Shown here: in pieces, positions 1-10,364 of the stretch | Position numbering within the stretch: the first letter of the stretch is position 1 | Layout: each line of letters begins with the position of its first letter | DNA from: Bradyrhizobium sp. LHD-71 | Lineage (GTDB): Bacteria > Pseudomonadota > Alphaproteobacteria > Rhizobiales > Xanthobacteraceae | Direction: 5' to 3' | NCBI RefSeq assembly: GCF_031157255.1 | Contig: NZ_JAVIFX010000043.1 | Span: 1-49,472 of the forward strand | Length of the DNA stretch: 49,472 nt | Translations under genes and position numbers: made by a program | Notes under the pieces: model-generated | What the model was told of the DNA's origin: nothing | Seen by the model: only the letters and a program-made list of their open reading frames with translations | Database searches by the model: none

Positions 1-21
1 GACACTAGCAAGTTTATGATT

Positions 22-100
22 CTAGTGTCGTTTATGGATCAGAAATTCGCACGATGGACTCGCGGCAACGATGGCGCGAATTTCTGATCCACGACACTAG
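22..100. repeat. Long imperfect inverted repeat (palindromic element)
   Basis: Arms at 22-50 and 76-100 are reverse complements apart from a 4-nt bulge (TTTA side, 31-34). The inner 16 bp (35-50 against 76-91) match perfectly and close on a 25-nt loop. The first 8 bases (GACACTAG, 1-8) can also pair with 22-29, so two alternative hairpins are possible. The element ends in GACACTAG, as the window begins. It carries no open reading frame of note and resembles a dispersed REP/MITE-like element, but copy number cannot be judged from one window. Confidence 0.7.
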
Positions 101-156
101 AGGATGAATCCGACGCACGCCAGCATGCGTTGCCGCATGGCACGGTCGCGCGAACT

Positions 157-1080
157 TCAACGGGAAATGCCGAGGAACGATCGGAGCGCTGCGAGCACCT
201 CGTCCAGCTTGTCGTGCTGCACCCAATGCGCGGCGCCGGCGATGATCTGTTGCTCCGCCTGCTTGAAATGCGGGAAAATGCCGGCCCGTTTCGGATCCGG
301 GACGAAGCTCTCGCTCCCGCACAAAAACAGTGTCGGGCACGTGATCCTCGACCAGAGTGCGACATAATCGTCGCCCGACAGGCGATACGGCGCGCTCACG
401 CGCTGGATGGGATCGTACTTCCAGCTGAAGCTGCCGTCGGCGTTCTCCCTCACCGCATATCTTGCCAGATGGTGCGCCTGTTCGCTCGTCAGCCGCTTGT
501 TCTTCGCAGACATGCGTTCAGCCGCTTCCTCGACCGTGCGGTAGCGCCGGGCTTTCGACGCCGAGAGCTTGTCGAGGTCGCCGATCCACCGCTGCATCTG
601 CTGGTCGATCGCCGCCGCCGGCGGCCGCGGAAGAAAAGCACCGTCCACAATGGCCAGTCGCGACACCTTGTCCGGATAGGTGCCGGCGTAAGCCATTGCG
701 ATCATGCCACCGTAGGAGTGACCGATGAGCGTCATGCGATCGATGTCGCAGGCGCTCACCATGCGGGTCAGGTCATACACATGGTCGGACAGGCTGTAGC
801 TCGAGCCCTTCGCCCAGTCGGAATCGCCATGGCCGCGCAGGTCCGCGGCCATGACATGGAAATGCGGCTGCAGTGCGCGGGCAATCCAGTCCCAGCTGCG
901 GCAATGATCGCGGCCGCCATGCAGAAGCACGAGCGGCGGCGCCGTGGCGTTGCCCCAGTCCGCATAGTGCAGCCGCAGGCCCTGGGACTCGTAGAAGCGC
1001 GCCTTGGGTACAGCTGAACTGGGTTCGGCTGAATTTGGCTCAACCGAACCAGGCTCGACCGAAGATGTCACAGGCTTCAC
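157..1080 (-). CDS. Alpha/beta hydrolase
   Basis: A 307-residue soluble alpha/beta-hydrolase fold protein. The oxyanion region LLHGGRD lies near residues 52-58, the nucleophile elbow GHSYGG places Ser at about 122, and a late GAAHWVQHD segment supplies the likely catalytic His. The start is GTG, and its GTGA overlaps the stop of the upstream yghU gene by 4 nt, so the two are probably translationally coupled. Residues about 7-25 are a low-complexity run of SxEPx pentapeptides placed before the fold begins, which is unusual for the family. The substrate is unknown; an esterase, epoxide hydrolase or C-C hydrolase would all fit. The family call is secure and the function is not. Confidence 0.85.
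   Translation of the reverse strand: MKPVTSSVEPGSVEPNSAEPSSAVPKARFYESQGLRLHYADWGNATAPPLVLLHGGRDHCRSWDWIARALQPHFHVMAADLRGHGDSDWAKGSSYSLSDHVYDLTRMVSACDIDRMTLIGHSYGGMIAMAYAGTYPDKVSRLAIVDGAFLPRPPAAAIDQQMQRWIGDLDKLSASKARRYRTVEEAAERMSAKNKRLTSEQAHHLARYAVRENADGSFSWKYDPIQRVSAPYRLSGDDYVALWSRITCPTLFLCGSESFVPDPKRAGIFPHFKQAEQQIIAGAAHWVQHDKLDEVLAALRSFLGISR
1006..1062 (-). repeat. 15-bp tandem repeat encoding SxEPx pentapeptides
   Basis: Within the 5' end of the hydrolase gene about four degenerate 15-bp units encode SVEPG, SVEPN, SAEPS and SAVP. The units differ at several positions but keep the reading frame. This looks like a small in-frame expansion of an N-terminal linker. Confidence 0.6.
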
Positions 1081-1943
1081 TTCTCGAGCTTGTCCTGCGT
1101 CTTCGTCTCGAAATCGCTAGCGTCGTGGCGTTCGCGCAGCTGGCTCTTCGGATCACCCGAGACCCGATTAACCATGCGCCCGCGTTTGACCGCCGGCCGC
1201 GCAGCGACGGCATCGGTCCAGCGATTCACATGTTTGTAGCTCTGCACGTCCAGGAATTCGCCCGAGCCATACAGGAGGCCTTTCGCCAGCGCGCCGTACC
1301 AGGGCCAGATCGCCATATCCGCGATCGAGTATTCATCACCGGCGAAGTATTCGTGGTCTTTCAGGTGACGGTCGAGCACGTCGAGCTGGCGCTTCGTCTC
1401 CATCGTGAACCGGTCGATCGCGTACTCGATCTTCTCGGGCGCATAGGCGTAGAAATGGCCGAACCCGCCACCGAGATACGGAGCGCTTCCCATCTGCCAG
1501 AACAGCCAGTTCAGCGCTTCCGTGCGCTTGTCGGGATCGGTGGGAAGAAAGGCGCCGAACTTTTCGGCGAGATAAAGCAGGATCGACCCGGATTCGAACA
1601 CGCGGCGTTGCGTCTTGCCGCTGCGATCCACCAGCGCGGGGATCTTCGAGTTCGGGTTGATCGCAACAAAGCCGCTGCCGAACTGGTCGCCCTTGCCGAT
1701 CTCGATCAGCCAGGCATCGTACTCGGCGCCCTTGTGGCCGAGCGCGAGCAGCTCCTCCAGCATCACCGTGACCTTCTGGCCGTTGGGTGTTCCGAGCGAA
1801 TAAAGCTGCAAGGGATGCTTGCCGATCGGCAGCTCCTTGTCGTGGGTCGGGCCTGCGATCGGCCGGTTGATGTTGGCGAACCGTCCTCCGCTCTCCTTGT
1901 TCCATTGCCAGACTTTCGGCGGAGTGTAGGCATCGTCGCTCAT
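1077..1943 (-). CDS. yghU: YghU-type (Nu-class) glutathione S-transferase / disulfide-bond oxidoreductase
   Basis: A 288-residue cytosolic protein that matches remembered E. coli YghU almost end to end and has the same length. It has the N-terminal extension with FANINRP and GPTH, the thioredoxin-like domain with LYSLGTPNGQKV (about 47-58) and NPNSKIPAL, then the helical domain with GGGFGHFYAYAPEKIEYAI and the C-terminal RHDASDFET. Nu-class enzymes bind two glutathione molecules and show glutathione-dependent disulfide reductase and peroxidase activity. A ribosome site AAGGAA sits 8-10 nt before the ATG. The downstream hydrolase overlaps by 4 nt, forming a two-gene operon. Confidence 0.95.
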   Translation of the reverse strand: MSDDAYTPPKVWQWNKESGGRFANINRPIAGPTHDKELPIGKHPLQLYSLGTPNGQKVTVMLEELLALGHKGAEYDAWLIEIGKGDQFGSGFVAINPNSKIPALVDRSGKTQRRVFESGSILLYLAEKFGAFLPTDPDKRTEALNWLFWQMGSAPYLGGGFGHFYAYAPEKIEYAIDRFTMETKRQLDVLDRHLKDHEYFAGDEYSIADMAIWPWYGALAKGLLYGSGEFLDVQSYKHVNRWTDAVAARPAVKRGRMVNRVSGDPKSQLRERHDASDFETKTQDKLEK

Positions 1944-2150
1944 GTTCGAAATTCCTTAAGGGGCCATGCGGCAGTGCGCCTGGTTGATATCGTGTTCTTT
2001 TTGTTGCGCACAATAGAGCCAGTCACAACACCTGTTCCGCGAAGCGGGACATGACCTGCGCTCCTGGCAGGGATTTGCGCTGCGCGCCAGAACGCCGGTG
2101 ACAAGGATCGGCGTGCGCGCTTATCATGGCGCGTCGGCAGGAGGTGTCGC

Positions 2151-2912
2151 ATGAGCTTCTACGAAAAAGGCGCCGTTCGTATCCGCTATGAACAGCATGG
2201 TTCGGGCTTCCCGCTGTTGATGATCGCCGGTGGCGGATTGAACTCGTCGATCGCGACCCTCACCGGACTGTCGCCGTTTCACCCGATCAACGAGCTCAAG
2301 GACGAATATCGCTGCATCGCTTTCGATCTGCGGAACGCCAATGGCGGCGAGTCCTCCGGCCCGCTCGAGATCGACCGGCCGTGGGACGCTTATACGGACG
2401 ACATGCTCGGGCTGATGGACCATTTGCAGTTCGACAAGTTCATAGTGCTCGGATTCTGTATCGGCGGCCCGTTCATCTGGAATCTGTTGCGACGAGCGCC
2501 TGACCGTATCGTCGCGGCGGTGCTGGCGCAGCCGAGCGGTTCGCGTCCCGAAAAGCGCGACTTGTTCTACGAGAACAACATGAAAGGCTGGGCGCCCGCG
2601 CTGACTGCGCGGCGGCCCGACCTTACGATGGAGGCGGCCGAGAAATTCCTGACGCGCATGTACCGCACCGACGCCGATTTCGTCTTCACCGTGAAGCGTG
2701 AATTCGTGAAGAGCTGCCAGACGCCGGTGCTGATCCTCCCCGACGACGTCCCGGCTCATCCCTACGCCGTCGCCATGGAGTGCGCGATGCTCGCCCCGAA
2801 AGCCGAGGTGAGCATGTTCCCGTGGAAGGAGCCGAAGGAGCGGATTCCGCTGGCCGTACGCCAGATTCGATCCTTCCTGCGGGCGCATCGGCCCGCATTC
2901 CCTCTCGGGTAA
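2151..2912 (+). CDS. Alpha/beta-hydrolase fold protein with Cys at the nucleophile elbow
   Basis: A 253-residue alpha/beta-hydrolase fold protein. Strand and oxyanion segment PLLMIAGGGLNSS is at about 21-33 and the elbow reads LGFCIGG, putting Cys103 where Ser is usual. The acid strand ends ILPDDVPAHP. The usual C-terminal catalytic His after the last strand is not evident: the segment reads MFPWKEPKERI. The protein may therefore use non-standard chemistry or be a non-hydrolytic member. A strong ribosome site (AGGAGG) precedes the ATG. The gene is divergent from yghU across a 207-bp gap and ends 7 nt from the convergent thiamine-diphosphate enzyme gene. Substrate unknown. Confidence 0.8.
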   Translation: MSFYEKGAVRIRYEQHGSGFPLLMIAGGGLNSSIATLTGLSPFHPINELKDEYRCIAFDLRNANGGESSGPLEIDRPWDAYTDDMLGLMDHLQFDKFIVLGFCIGGPFIWNLLRRAPDRIVAAVLAQPSGSRPEKRDLFYENNMKGWAPALTARRPDLTMEAAEKFLTRMYRTDADFVFTVKREFVKSCQTPVLILPDDVPAHPYAVAMECAMLAPKAEVSMFPWKEPKERIPLAVRQIRSFLRAHRPAFPLG

Positions 2913-2919
2913 CACCAGC

Positions 2920-4665
2920 CTATCCCTTCGCCTTCACCCGCTGCGCGACCTTCGCCAAGGGTGAGGTGATCTCGGCAAAGGTGATGTCGTTGAGTGACGT
3001 CACCACGTCGATCACCGCGGGTTTGCGCGACGCCATCGCCGTCTTGATCGCAGTCCCAAGCGCGCTCGGATCGGACACACGCTCGGCGTGGCAGCCAATT
3101 GCACGGGCGATGTTCGCAAAATCGAAGTCGTTGAACTTCGCGGCGAAACCGCTGCCGCCGTGCAGCACCCAGCCAAGCGCCGCGTTGTTGAAGATCACAA
3201 CGATGATCGGAATGTCCTCCTCGATCGCCGTCATCAGTCCGTTCATCGACATGGCGAAGCCACCATCGCCGCACACGGCCACCACCGTGCGGTCCGGATA
3301 CACCAGCTTGGCGCCGAGAGCGGCGGGCACGGCAAAGCCCATCGGCCCGGAGCCCGCCGCCTGCATGAAGCCTTCCTCACGCTGGGTCTGGTAGAGGTGC
3401 GTCATCAGGATGCGGTTTTCGCCGGCATCGCAGGTGACGATCGAGTCCTCCGGAAGGTTGCGCATGAGCTCGCCGATGATCCGTTGCGGATGAATCGGCG
3501 AGTTGCTGGAGTTGTAGGCCTCCTGATCGAAATATCCGGTTTCCTTGCGCTGCTTTGCGACGCGTTCGATGCCGGCTCGGCCGCGCGCGGCATCCTTGCC
3601 CGTCGCCTCGCGCAACTGGTTGAGGATGGTCGCGGCATCGCCGACCAGTACATGCTCGGCCGGAAACGTCCACGAGGCGTTCCTCGGCTCGATGTCGATC
3701 TGGATGAAGGTCTGCCGCGCCGGATCGAGCAGGTCGGCGTTCTCCCGCGCGGTGTCGGACGCGCCGAGCTTGGAGCCGACCACCAGCACGAGATCGGCCG
3801 AGCCGACAATCGCGTTTGCCGTGGCGATGCCAAACGTGCCGTAGACGCCGAGCGCAAGATCGTGGGTCTCCGGGAACGTTCCCTTGCCGCCGGCGCTGGT
3901 CGCAACCGGAATGCCGAGCGCTTCCGACAACGCCCGCAGCTCCTTATAGGCTTTCGCGATGCGCACACCGTTGCCGGCGATGATGACCGGGCGCCGCGCT
4001 TGCTTGATCGCCTGCGCGGCCCGCTCGACCTGTGCAGGATCAGCGGCGGACGGTGGTGGCGGCATATAGAGCTGCGTCGGGTAAAGCGTCGGCACGGTGT
4101 CGGGCCCGACCTTGCCGTTCAGTGCCGCGAACGAGAACAGCACGGCAACCGGTCCCTTCTGACCCGACATCGCGTGCTTGATGGCGAACTGCGTTGCCTG
4201 CACCGCCTGCGACGGCTCCAGCGCCTGGAACACCTGCTTGGTGACGCCGGAGAAGGCGCGCCGCGCATCCCATGCGCCGTAGTCGCCCGCGCCGGACTGA
4301 TAGGGCCCATGCAGCGCCAGATTGGGCGGATCGGAAAAATCCGTCAGGAGCAGCATCGGCGACGAGGACAGATGCGCTTCCAACGTGCCGAGCAGTCCAT
4401 TGCCGAGCACCCACGGGCCCTGCCCGATCAGCACGCCTGGCAGTCCACGCAGGCGACCGTAGACTTCCGCCATGACGCCTCCGAGGGATTCCTCGCGCAC
4501 CAGCACGGTGCGGATGGCGTTCTGCTGCTTCTCCAGGCCCCGGTAAATCCGCCCGGTATGTCCGCCGGAGATGCCGAACACCATGTCGATCCCGGCATCG
4601 CTGAGCACGCGCGCGACCACGTCGCCGGCATCGGTTTCCTCGGTCACAAGATGCTGAACGGCCAT
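2920..4665 (-). CDS. Thiamine-diphosphate-dependent enzyme, acetolactate-synthase-like
   Basis: A 581-residue enzyme of the acetolactate synthase / benzoylformate decarboxylase superfamily. The N-terminal pyrimidine-binding domain (about 8-180) carries the activating Glu in VREESLGG (58-59). A central domain follows at about 200-350. The C-terminal diphosphate-binding domain has the classic GDGG (466-469) and closing NN (493-494). I chose the ATG at 4665 because GGGAGGAAG lies just before it and the family N-terminus starts there; the frame stays open to 5160 but the extension is not protein-like. It lies divergent from an alpha/beta hydrolase. It is probably not the housekeeping IlvB, as no small-subunit gene is adjacent. 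Its substrate is a 2-keto acid or acyl-CoA type that I cannot name. Confidence 0.85.
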   Translation of the reverse strand: MAVQHLVTEETDAGDVVARVLSDAGIDMVFGISGGHTGRIYRGLEKQQNAIRTVLVREESLGGVMAEVYGRLRGLPGVLIGQGPWVLGNGLLGTLEAHLSSSPMLLLTDFSDPPNLALHGPYQSGAGDYGAWDARRAFSGVTKQVFQALEPSQAVQATQFAIKHAMSGQKGPVAVLFSFAALNGKVGPDTVPTLYPTQLYMPPPPSAADPAQVERAAQAIKQARRPVIIAGNGVRIAKAYKELRALSEALGIPVATSAGGKGTFPETHDLALGVYGTFGIATANAIVGSADLVLVVGSKLGASDTARENADLLDPARQTFIQIDIEPRNASWTFPAEHVLVGDAATILNQLREATGKDAARGRAGIERVAKQRKETGYFDQEAYNSSNSPIHPQRIIGELMRNLPEDSIVTCDAGENRILMTHLYQTQREEGFMQAAGSGPMGFAVPAALGAKLVYPDRTVVAVCGDGGFAMSMNGLMTAIEEDIPIIVVIFNNAALGWVLHGGSGFAAKFNDFDFANIARAIGCHAERVSDPSALGTAIKTAMASRKPAVIDVVTSLNDITFAEITSPLAKVAQRVKAKG

Positions 4666-4850
4666 CGCGCTTCCTCCCTGGCTGGCAGCTTTTTGGTTCT
4701 GGTTGCAGCCACTATCGCAGCGCGCGCGAGCCGCAGACAACATGCAAACGGTGCACCCTGCCTTGCACGCGGTCAGGAACGGCGGATTGCCGCCAGCGTT
4801 CCCTGAAGATATCAAGGAGGTTCGAGGTCCTGCAAAAAGGAAGAAGAACG

Positions 4851-5801
4851 ATGAGCGCTGGACTCCCGCTTCCCGGTACCCCAACGCCGATGCATCGATG
4901 GAAAGGCGCGGGCGGCCTCTCGATCGCAGGCGACTCCTGGGGTGATCCGAAGGGGCCGCTGGTGCTCTTGCTGCACGGTGGCGGCCAGACGCGCCACGCC
5001 TGGAAGAATGCCGGTGAGCATCTTGGCGCCGCCGGATATCACGCCGTGTCATTCGACGCGCGCGGCCATGGCGATTCCGAATGGGCCGCCGACGGAAACT
5101 ACACCCAGGACGCCATGGTCGAAGACCTGCTGTGTGTCGTCGCCGCGTTGGGCGATCCACGCCCGGTGCTGGTCGGCGCCTCGATGGGTGGCGGCACCAG
5201 CCTCACCGCCGTCGGCGAAGACCGGATCGATGCCACAGCGCTGGTGCTGGTCGATATCGCCCATCGCGTGGAGCCCGACGGCGTCAAGAAGATCCGCGCG
5301 TTCATGGGCCAGAAGCCGGACGGATTCGATTCCCTGGAAGAGGTCGCCGATGCAATCGCAAGCTATCAGCCGCATCGCAAGCGCAAGACCAACCTGAGCG
5401 GGCTCGCGAAGAACCTGCGCCTCGACCCGAATGGCAAATACAGGTGGCACTGGGATCCGAAATTCCATGCCGGCATCCGCAACGTCGATCTGCGCCAGCA
5501 ACGCATGGAGGCGTGCGCCCGCAACCTCTCGCTTCCAACGCTGCTGGTTCGCGGCGGCCTTTCGGATATCCTCAGCGAAGAAGGCGCCCGCGAGTTTCTC
5601 GAACTGTGCCCGCGCGCGGAGTTCGTCAATGTCACCGATGCCGGTCACATGGTGGCCGGCGACCGCAACGACATCTTTGCGAACGCGGTGATCGATTTCC
5701 TGTCGCGCACGGTTCCGATCGGCAAGACTCCGATTCACCCGCCGCACAAGACTGCACCTCACCATGAAGGTCCACCCGGCGACATCACCGACGTGCCATG
5801 A
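4851..5801 (+). CDS. Alpha/beta hydrolase
   Basis: A 316-residue alpha/beta hydrolase with LLLHGGGQTRHAW (about 39-51), FDARGHGDSEW, nucleophile elbow GASMGG (Ser about 111), acid in RGGLSDIL and catalytic His in DAGHMVAGD. This is a canonical triad, unlike the protein at 2151-2912. A purine-rich ribosome site (GGAAGAAGAA) lies before the ATG. The 185-bp gap to the divergent thiamine-diphosphate enzyme gene probably holds both promoters; it contains a short GTGCA...TGCAC inverted repeat near 4755. A Pro/His-rich tail of about 25 residues follows the fold. Such proteins are often labelled epoxide hydrolase or haloalkane dehalogenase-like, but the substrate cannot be assigned. Confidence 0.85.
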   Translation: MSAGLPLPGTPTPMHRWKGAGGLSIAGDSWGDPKGPLVLLLHGGGQTRHAWKNAGEHLGAAGYHAVSFDARGHGDSEWAADGNYTQDAMVEDLLCVVAALGDPRPVLVGASMGGGTSLTAVGEDRIDATALVLVDIAHRVEPDGVKKIRAFMGQKPDGFDSLEEVADAIASYQPHRKRKTNLSGLAKNLRLDPNGKYRWHWDPKFHAGIRNVDLRQQRMEACARNLSLPTLLVRGGLSDILSEEGAREFLELCPRAEFVNVTDAGHMVAGDRNDIFANAVIDFLSRTVPIGKTPIHPPHKTAPHHEGPPGDITDVP

Positions 5802-5825
5802 TGCGATCGAGGATCGCTTAGACGG

Positions 5826-8067
<2,242 letters not shown>

Positions 8068-8262
8068 ACGACCTCCTTCGTTGGTGGTCTCTGGAATTCA
8101 CCCGGCGTGCCCAGAGCGGTTTGCACACTCATCAATTGTCTTGCTTCACCTGCCTAAGCGGTTTCACATCATGGATGTGCGTGTGCCTTCAGACACCCGC
8201 ATTAAGTCTCGCCTGTTCGAGCTCGCTGAAAGCGTCTGCCTGATCGCAGCCGCATGCGATCT

Positions 8263-10362
8263 TCAGTCGAGCTCGATCACCAAATTCCTCATCTCATCGA
8301 CCCTGACGCGTGCGCCGGGGCCGACGACGCAGGTCGACTCCCGTTCCTCGATCAGTGCCGGCCCGGAAAACGTTGAGCCGTGTGGAAGTGCGTAACGATC
8401 ATAGACCGCGCATGACTGCCAGCCGTGCCCTTCGAATAGAACCTGGCGTTGACCGCGACAGGCACTGGCAATGTCGCCCTGCTTCGTTTCGCGCGCGCCG
8501 ATGCGAATGTCGGTGCTGGGCGCGACGCAAGCGAGACGCCAGCTCAACACTTCAATCGATGCGTCCTCCATGACGCGGCCGAAATGCAGACGGTAACTTG
8601 CGAAGAAGTTCTCGCGAATGGCTGCGAGGTCGGCGGCTGCAGGCGTCAGCGACGGAAGCTGCACGGGGACCTCGAAGCCCTGACCGACATAGCGCATGTC
8701 GGCCGTGGGCTTGTAGACGATCTGCTCGGAATCGGCGCCCGCTTCGGTGAGCAGATCGCGGCCAAGCCTTTGCATCTCCGACAGCAGCGTATTGACATGC
8801 GACCAGTCCACGCGCTCCAGCCGCGCCACATAGCTCCGCACCATGTCGGTCGCCGGAGGCGCGACCAGGAAGCCGAGCGCTGACGCAACGCCGGCGCCAA
8901 GCGGAACGACGACGCGCTGAACCTTGAGCAGGCGCGCGAGATTCCAGGCATGGACTGGTCCCGCGCCACCGAAGGCGATGATGGTATATTGGCGCGGGTC
9001 CCGACCTTTCTCGGCCAGATGCATGCGGGTCGCCGCAGCCATCGTTTCATCGACGATGCGTTGCACGCCGAGCGCTGCGTCTTGCGATTCAAGCCCGATC
9101 TGCGCCGATATCTTGTCGGCGAAAGCCCGTCGCACCCGGTCCGGATCAAGCGTCAGCTCGCCGCCAAGGAAGTAGGCCGGGTCGAGCCTCCCGAGCACGA
9201 GGTCAGCGTCAGTAACCGTCGGCTGCATCCCGCCGCGCCCGTAGCAAACCGGACCAGGTTTGGCGCCGGCACTGCGGGGCCCGACCTTCATCAATCCCGA
9301 TGCGGCGTCGATATGTGCTAGGCTGCCGCCACCGGCACCGATCTCGATCATGTCGACCACCGGCACCTTCAACGGCAGACCCGAGCCCTTCTGAAAACGC
9401 CGGACGCGGCCGGCTTCGAAGTCGTACTTGTGATCCGGCGCACCATTCTCGACCAGGCACATCTTGGCGGTGGTGCCGCCCATGTCGAAGGAGACGACAC
9501 GATTGAGGTCGGCAAGCCGCGCCAGGAAGGAGGCCGCCATCGCGCCGGCCGCCGGGCCCGACTCGATCAGGCGTATGGGATATTCCTTGGCTTCGCGCAC
9601 CGATGTGATGCCGCCGCCCGAGAGCATGATGTAGAGCTGCCCGGCGAAGCCAAGCTTTTCGAGGTCCGCCTCGAGCTTGTCCAGATAGCGCTGCATCAGC
9701 GGCTGCACATAGGCATTCGCGCAAGCCGTGCTCGTTCGTTCGTACTCGCGAATTTCCGGAGCCACCTCCGCCGACAGCGACAGTGGCAGCGACGGATAGA
9801 GGCGTCGCACGATCTCCCCGGCTCTCCGCTCGTGCTCGGGAGAGCGATAGGAGTGCATGAACGCGATGGCCAATGCTTCGCAGTTGTCCTGCTCGACCAG
9901 TTGCCGGGCTGCAGACGCCACCGCGTCTTCATCCAGATGCAGCAGAACCTTTCCGTCGGCATCAATCCGTTCCGGGATTTCCAGGCGACGGTGGCGCGGA
10001 ACCAGGGTCGGCGGCACTTCCAGAAACAGGTCATAGAGGTCGTAGCGGGTCTCGCGGCCGATCTCGATCGTATCGCGAAAGCCTTCCGTCGTGAGCAGGC
10101 CGACGGTCGCGCCCGTGCGTTCGATGATCGTATTGGTGATCAGCGTCGTGCCGTGCACGATGCTGTGCAGATCCGAAGGTTTCAACTCCGTTTCCTGCAG
10201 GATGCGCGCGATGCCCGCAATGATGGCGAGGCTCGGATCGTCGGGTGTCGTCAGCAGCTTTCCGGCATGGACCAGATCACGGGTCGGATCATGCAACACC
10301 AGGTCCGTGAAAGTCCCGCCGACATCCACACCGATGCGCGCTGCGCGCGTTCTTGTCGACAT
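8263..10362 (-). CDS. hyuA: ATP-dependent hydantoinase/oxoprolinase subunit A
   Basis: A 699-residue subunit of the HyuA / N-methylhydantoinase A / 5-oxoprolinase family. It shows the acetate-kinase-like nucleotide-binding signatures IGVDVGGTFTDLVLHD (10-25), VHGTTLITNTIIERTGA, RLIESGPAAGAMAA and SFDMGGTTAKM. A central IGAGGGS and a late FGGAGPVHA are also typical. The family opens cyclic amides (hydantoins, N-methylhydantoin, 5-oxoproline) with ATP hydrolysis, working with subunit B. Subunit B lies 2 nt upstream in the same operon, so the pair probably forms one complex. The ring substrate is not readable from sequence; acetone or acetophenone carboxylases share the fold but normally have a third subunit gene, absent here. 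Confidence 0.93.
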   Translation of the reverse strand: MSTRTRAARIGVDVGGTFTDLVLHDPTRDLVHAGKLLTTPDDPSLAIIAGIARILQETELKPSDLHSIVHGTTLITNTIIERTGATVGLLTTEGFRDTIEIGRETRYDLYDLFLEVPPTLVPRHRRLEIPERIDADGKVLLHLDEDAVASAARQLVEQDNCEALAIAFMHSYRSPEHERRAGEIVRRLYPSLPLSLSAEVAPEIREYERTSTACANAYVQPLMQRYLDKLEADLEKLGFAGQLYIMLSGGGITSVREAKEYPIRLIESGPAAGAMAASFLARLADLNRVVSFDMGGTTAKMCLVENGAPDHKYDFEAGRVRRFQKGSGLPLKVPVVDMIEIGAGGGSLAHIDAASGLMKVGPRSAGAKPGPVCYGRGGMQPTVTDADLVLGRLDPAYFLGGELTLDPDRVRRAFADKISAQIGLESQDAALGVQRIVDETMAAATRMHLAEKGRDPRQYTIIAFGGAGPVHAWNLARLLKVQRVVVPLGAGVASALGFLVAPPATDMVRSYVARLERVDWSHVNTLLSEMQRLGRDLLTEAGADSEQIVYKPTADMRYVGQGFEVPVQLPSLTPAAADLAAIRENFFASYRLHFGRVMEDASIEVLSWRLACVAPSTDIRIGARETKQGDIASACRGQRQVLFEGHGWQSCAVYDRYALPHGSTFSGPALIEERESTCVVGPGARVRVDEMRNLVIELD

Positions 10363-10364
10363 GC

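Noticed and set aside
873-2054. 393-codon plus-strand open frame opposite yghU
   Set aside because: YghU is certain on the minus strand; the antisense frame has no support.
3088-4806. 572-codon plus-strand open frame opposite the thiamine-diphosphate enzyme
   Set aside because: Composition is typical of a shadow frame, and the minus-strand enzyme has complete motifs.
4666-5160. 165-codon N-terminal extension of the thiamine-diphosphate enzyme
   Set aside because: The extension overlaps the divergent hydrolase gene and its promoter, and a strong ribosome site marks the ATG at 4665.
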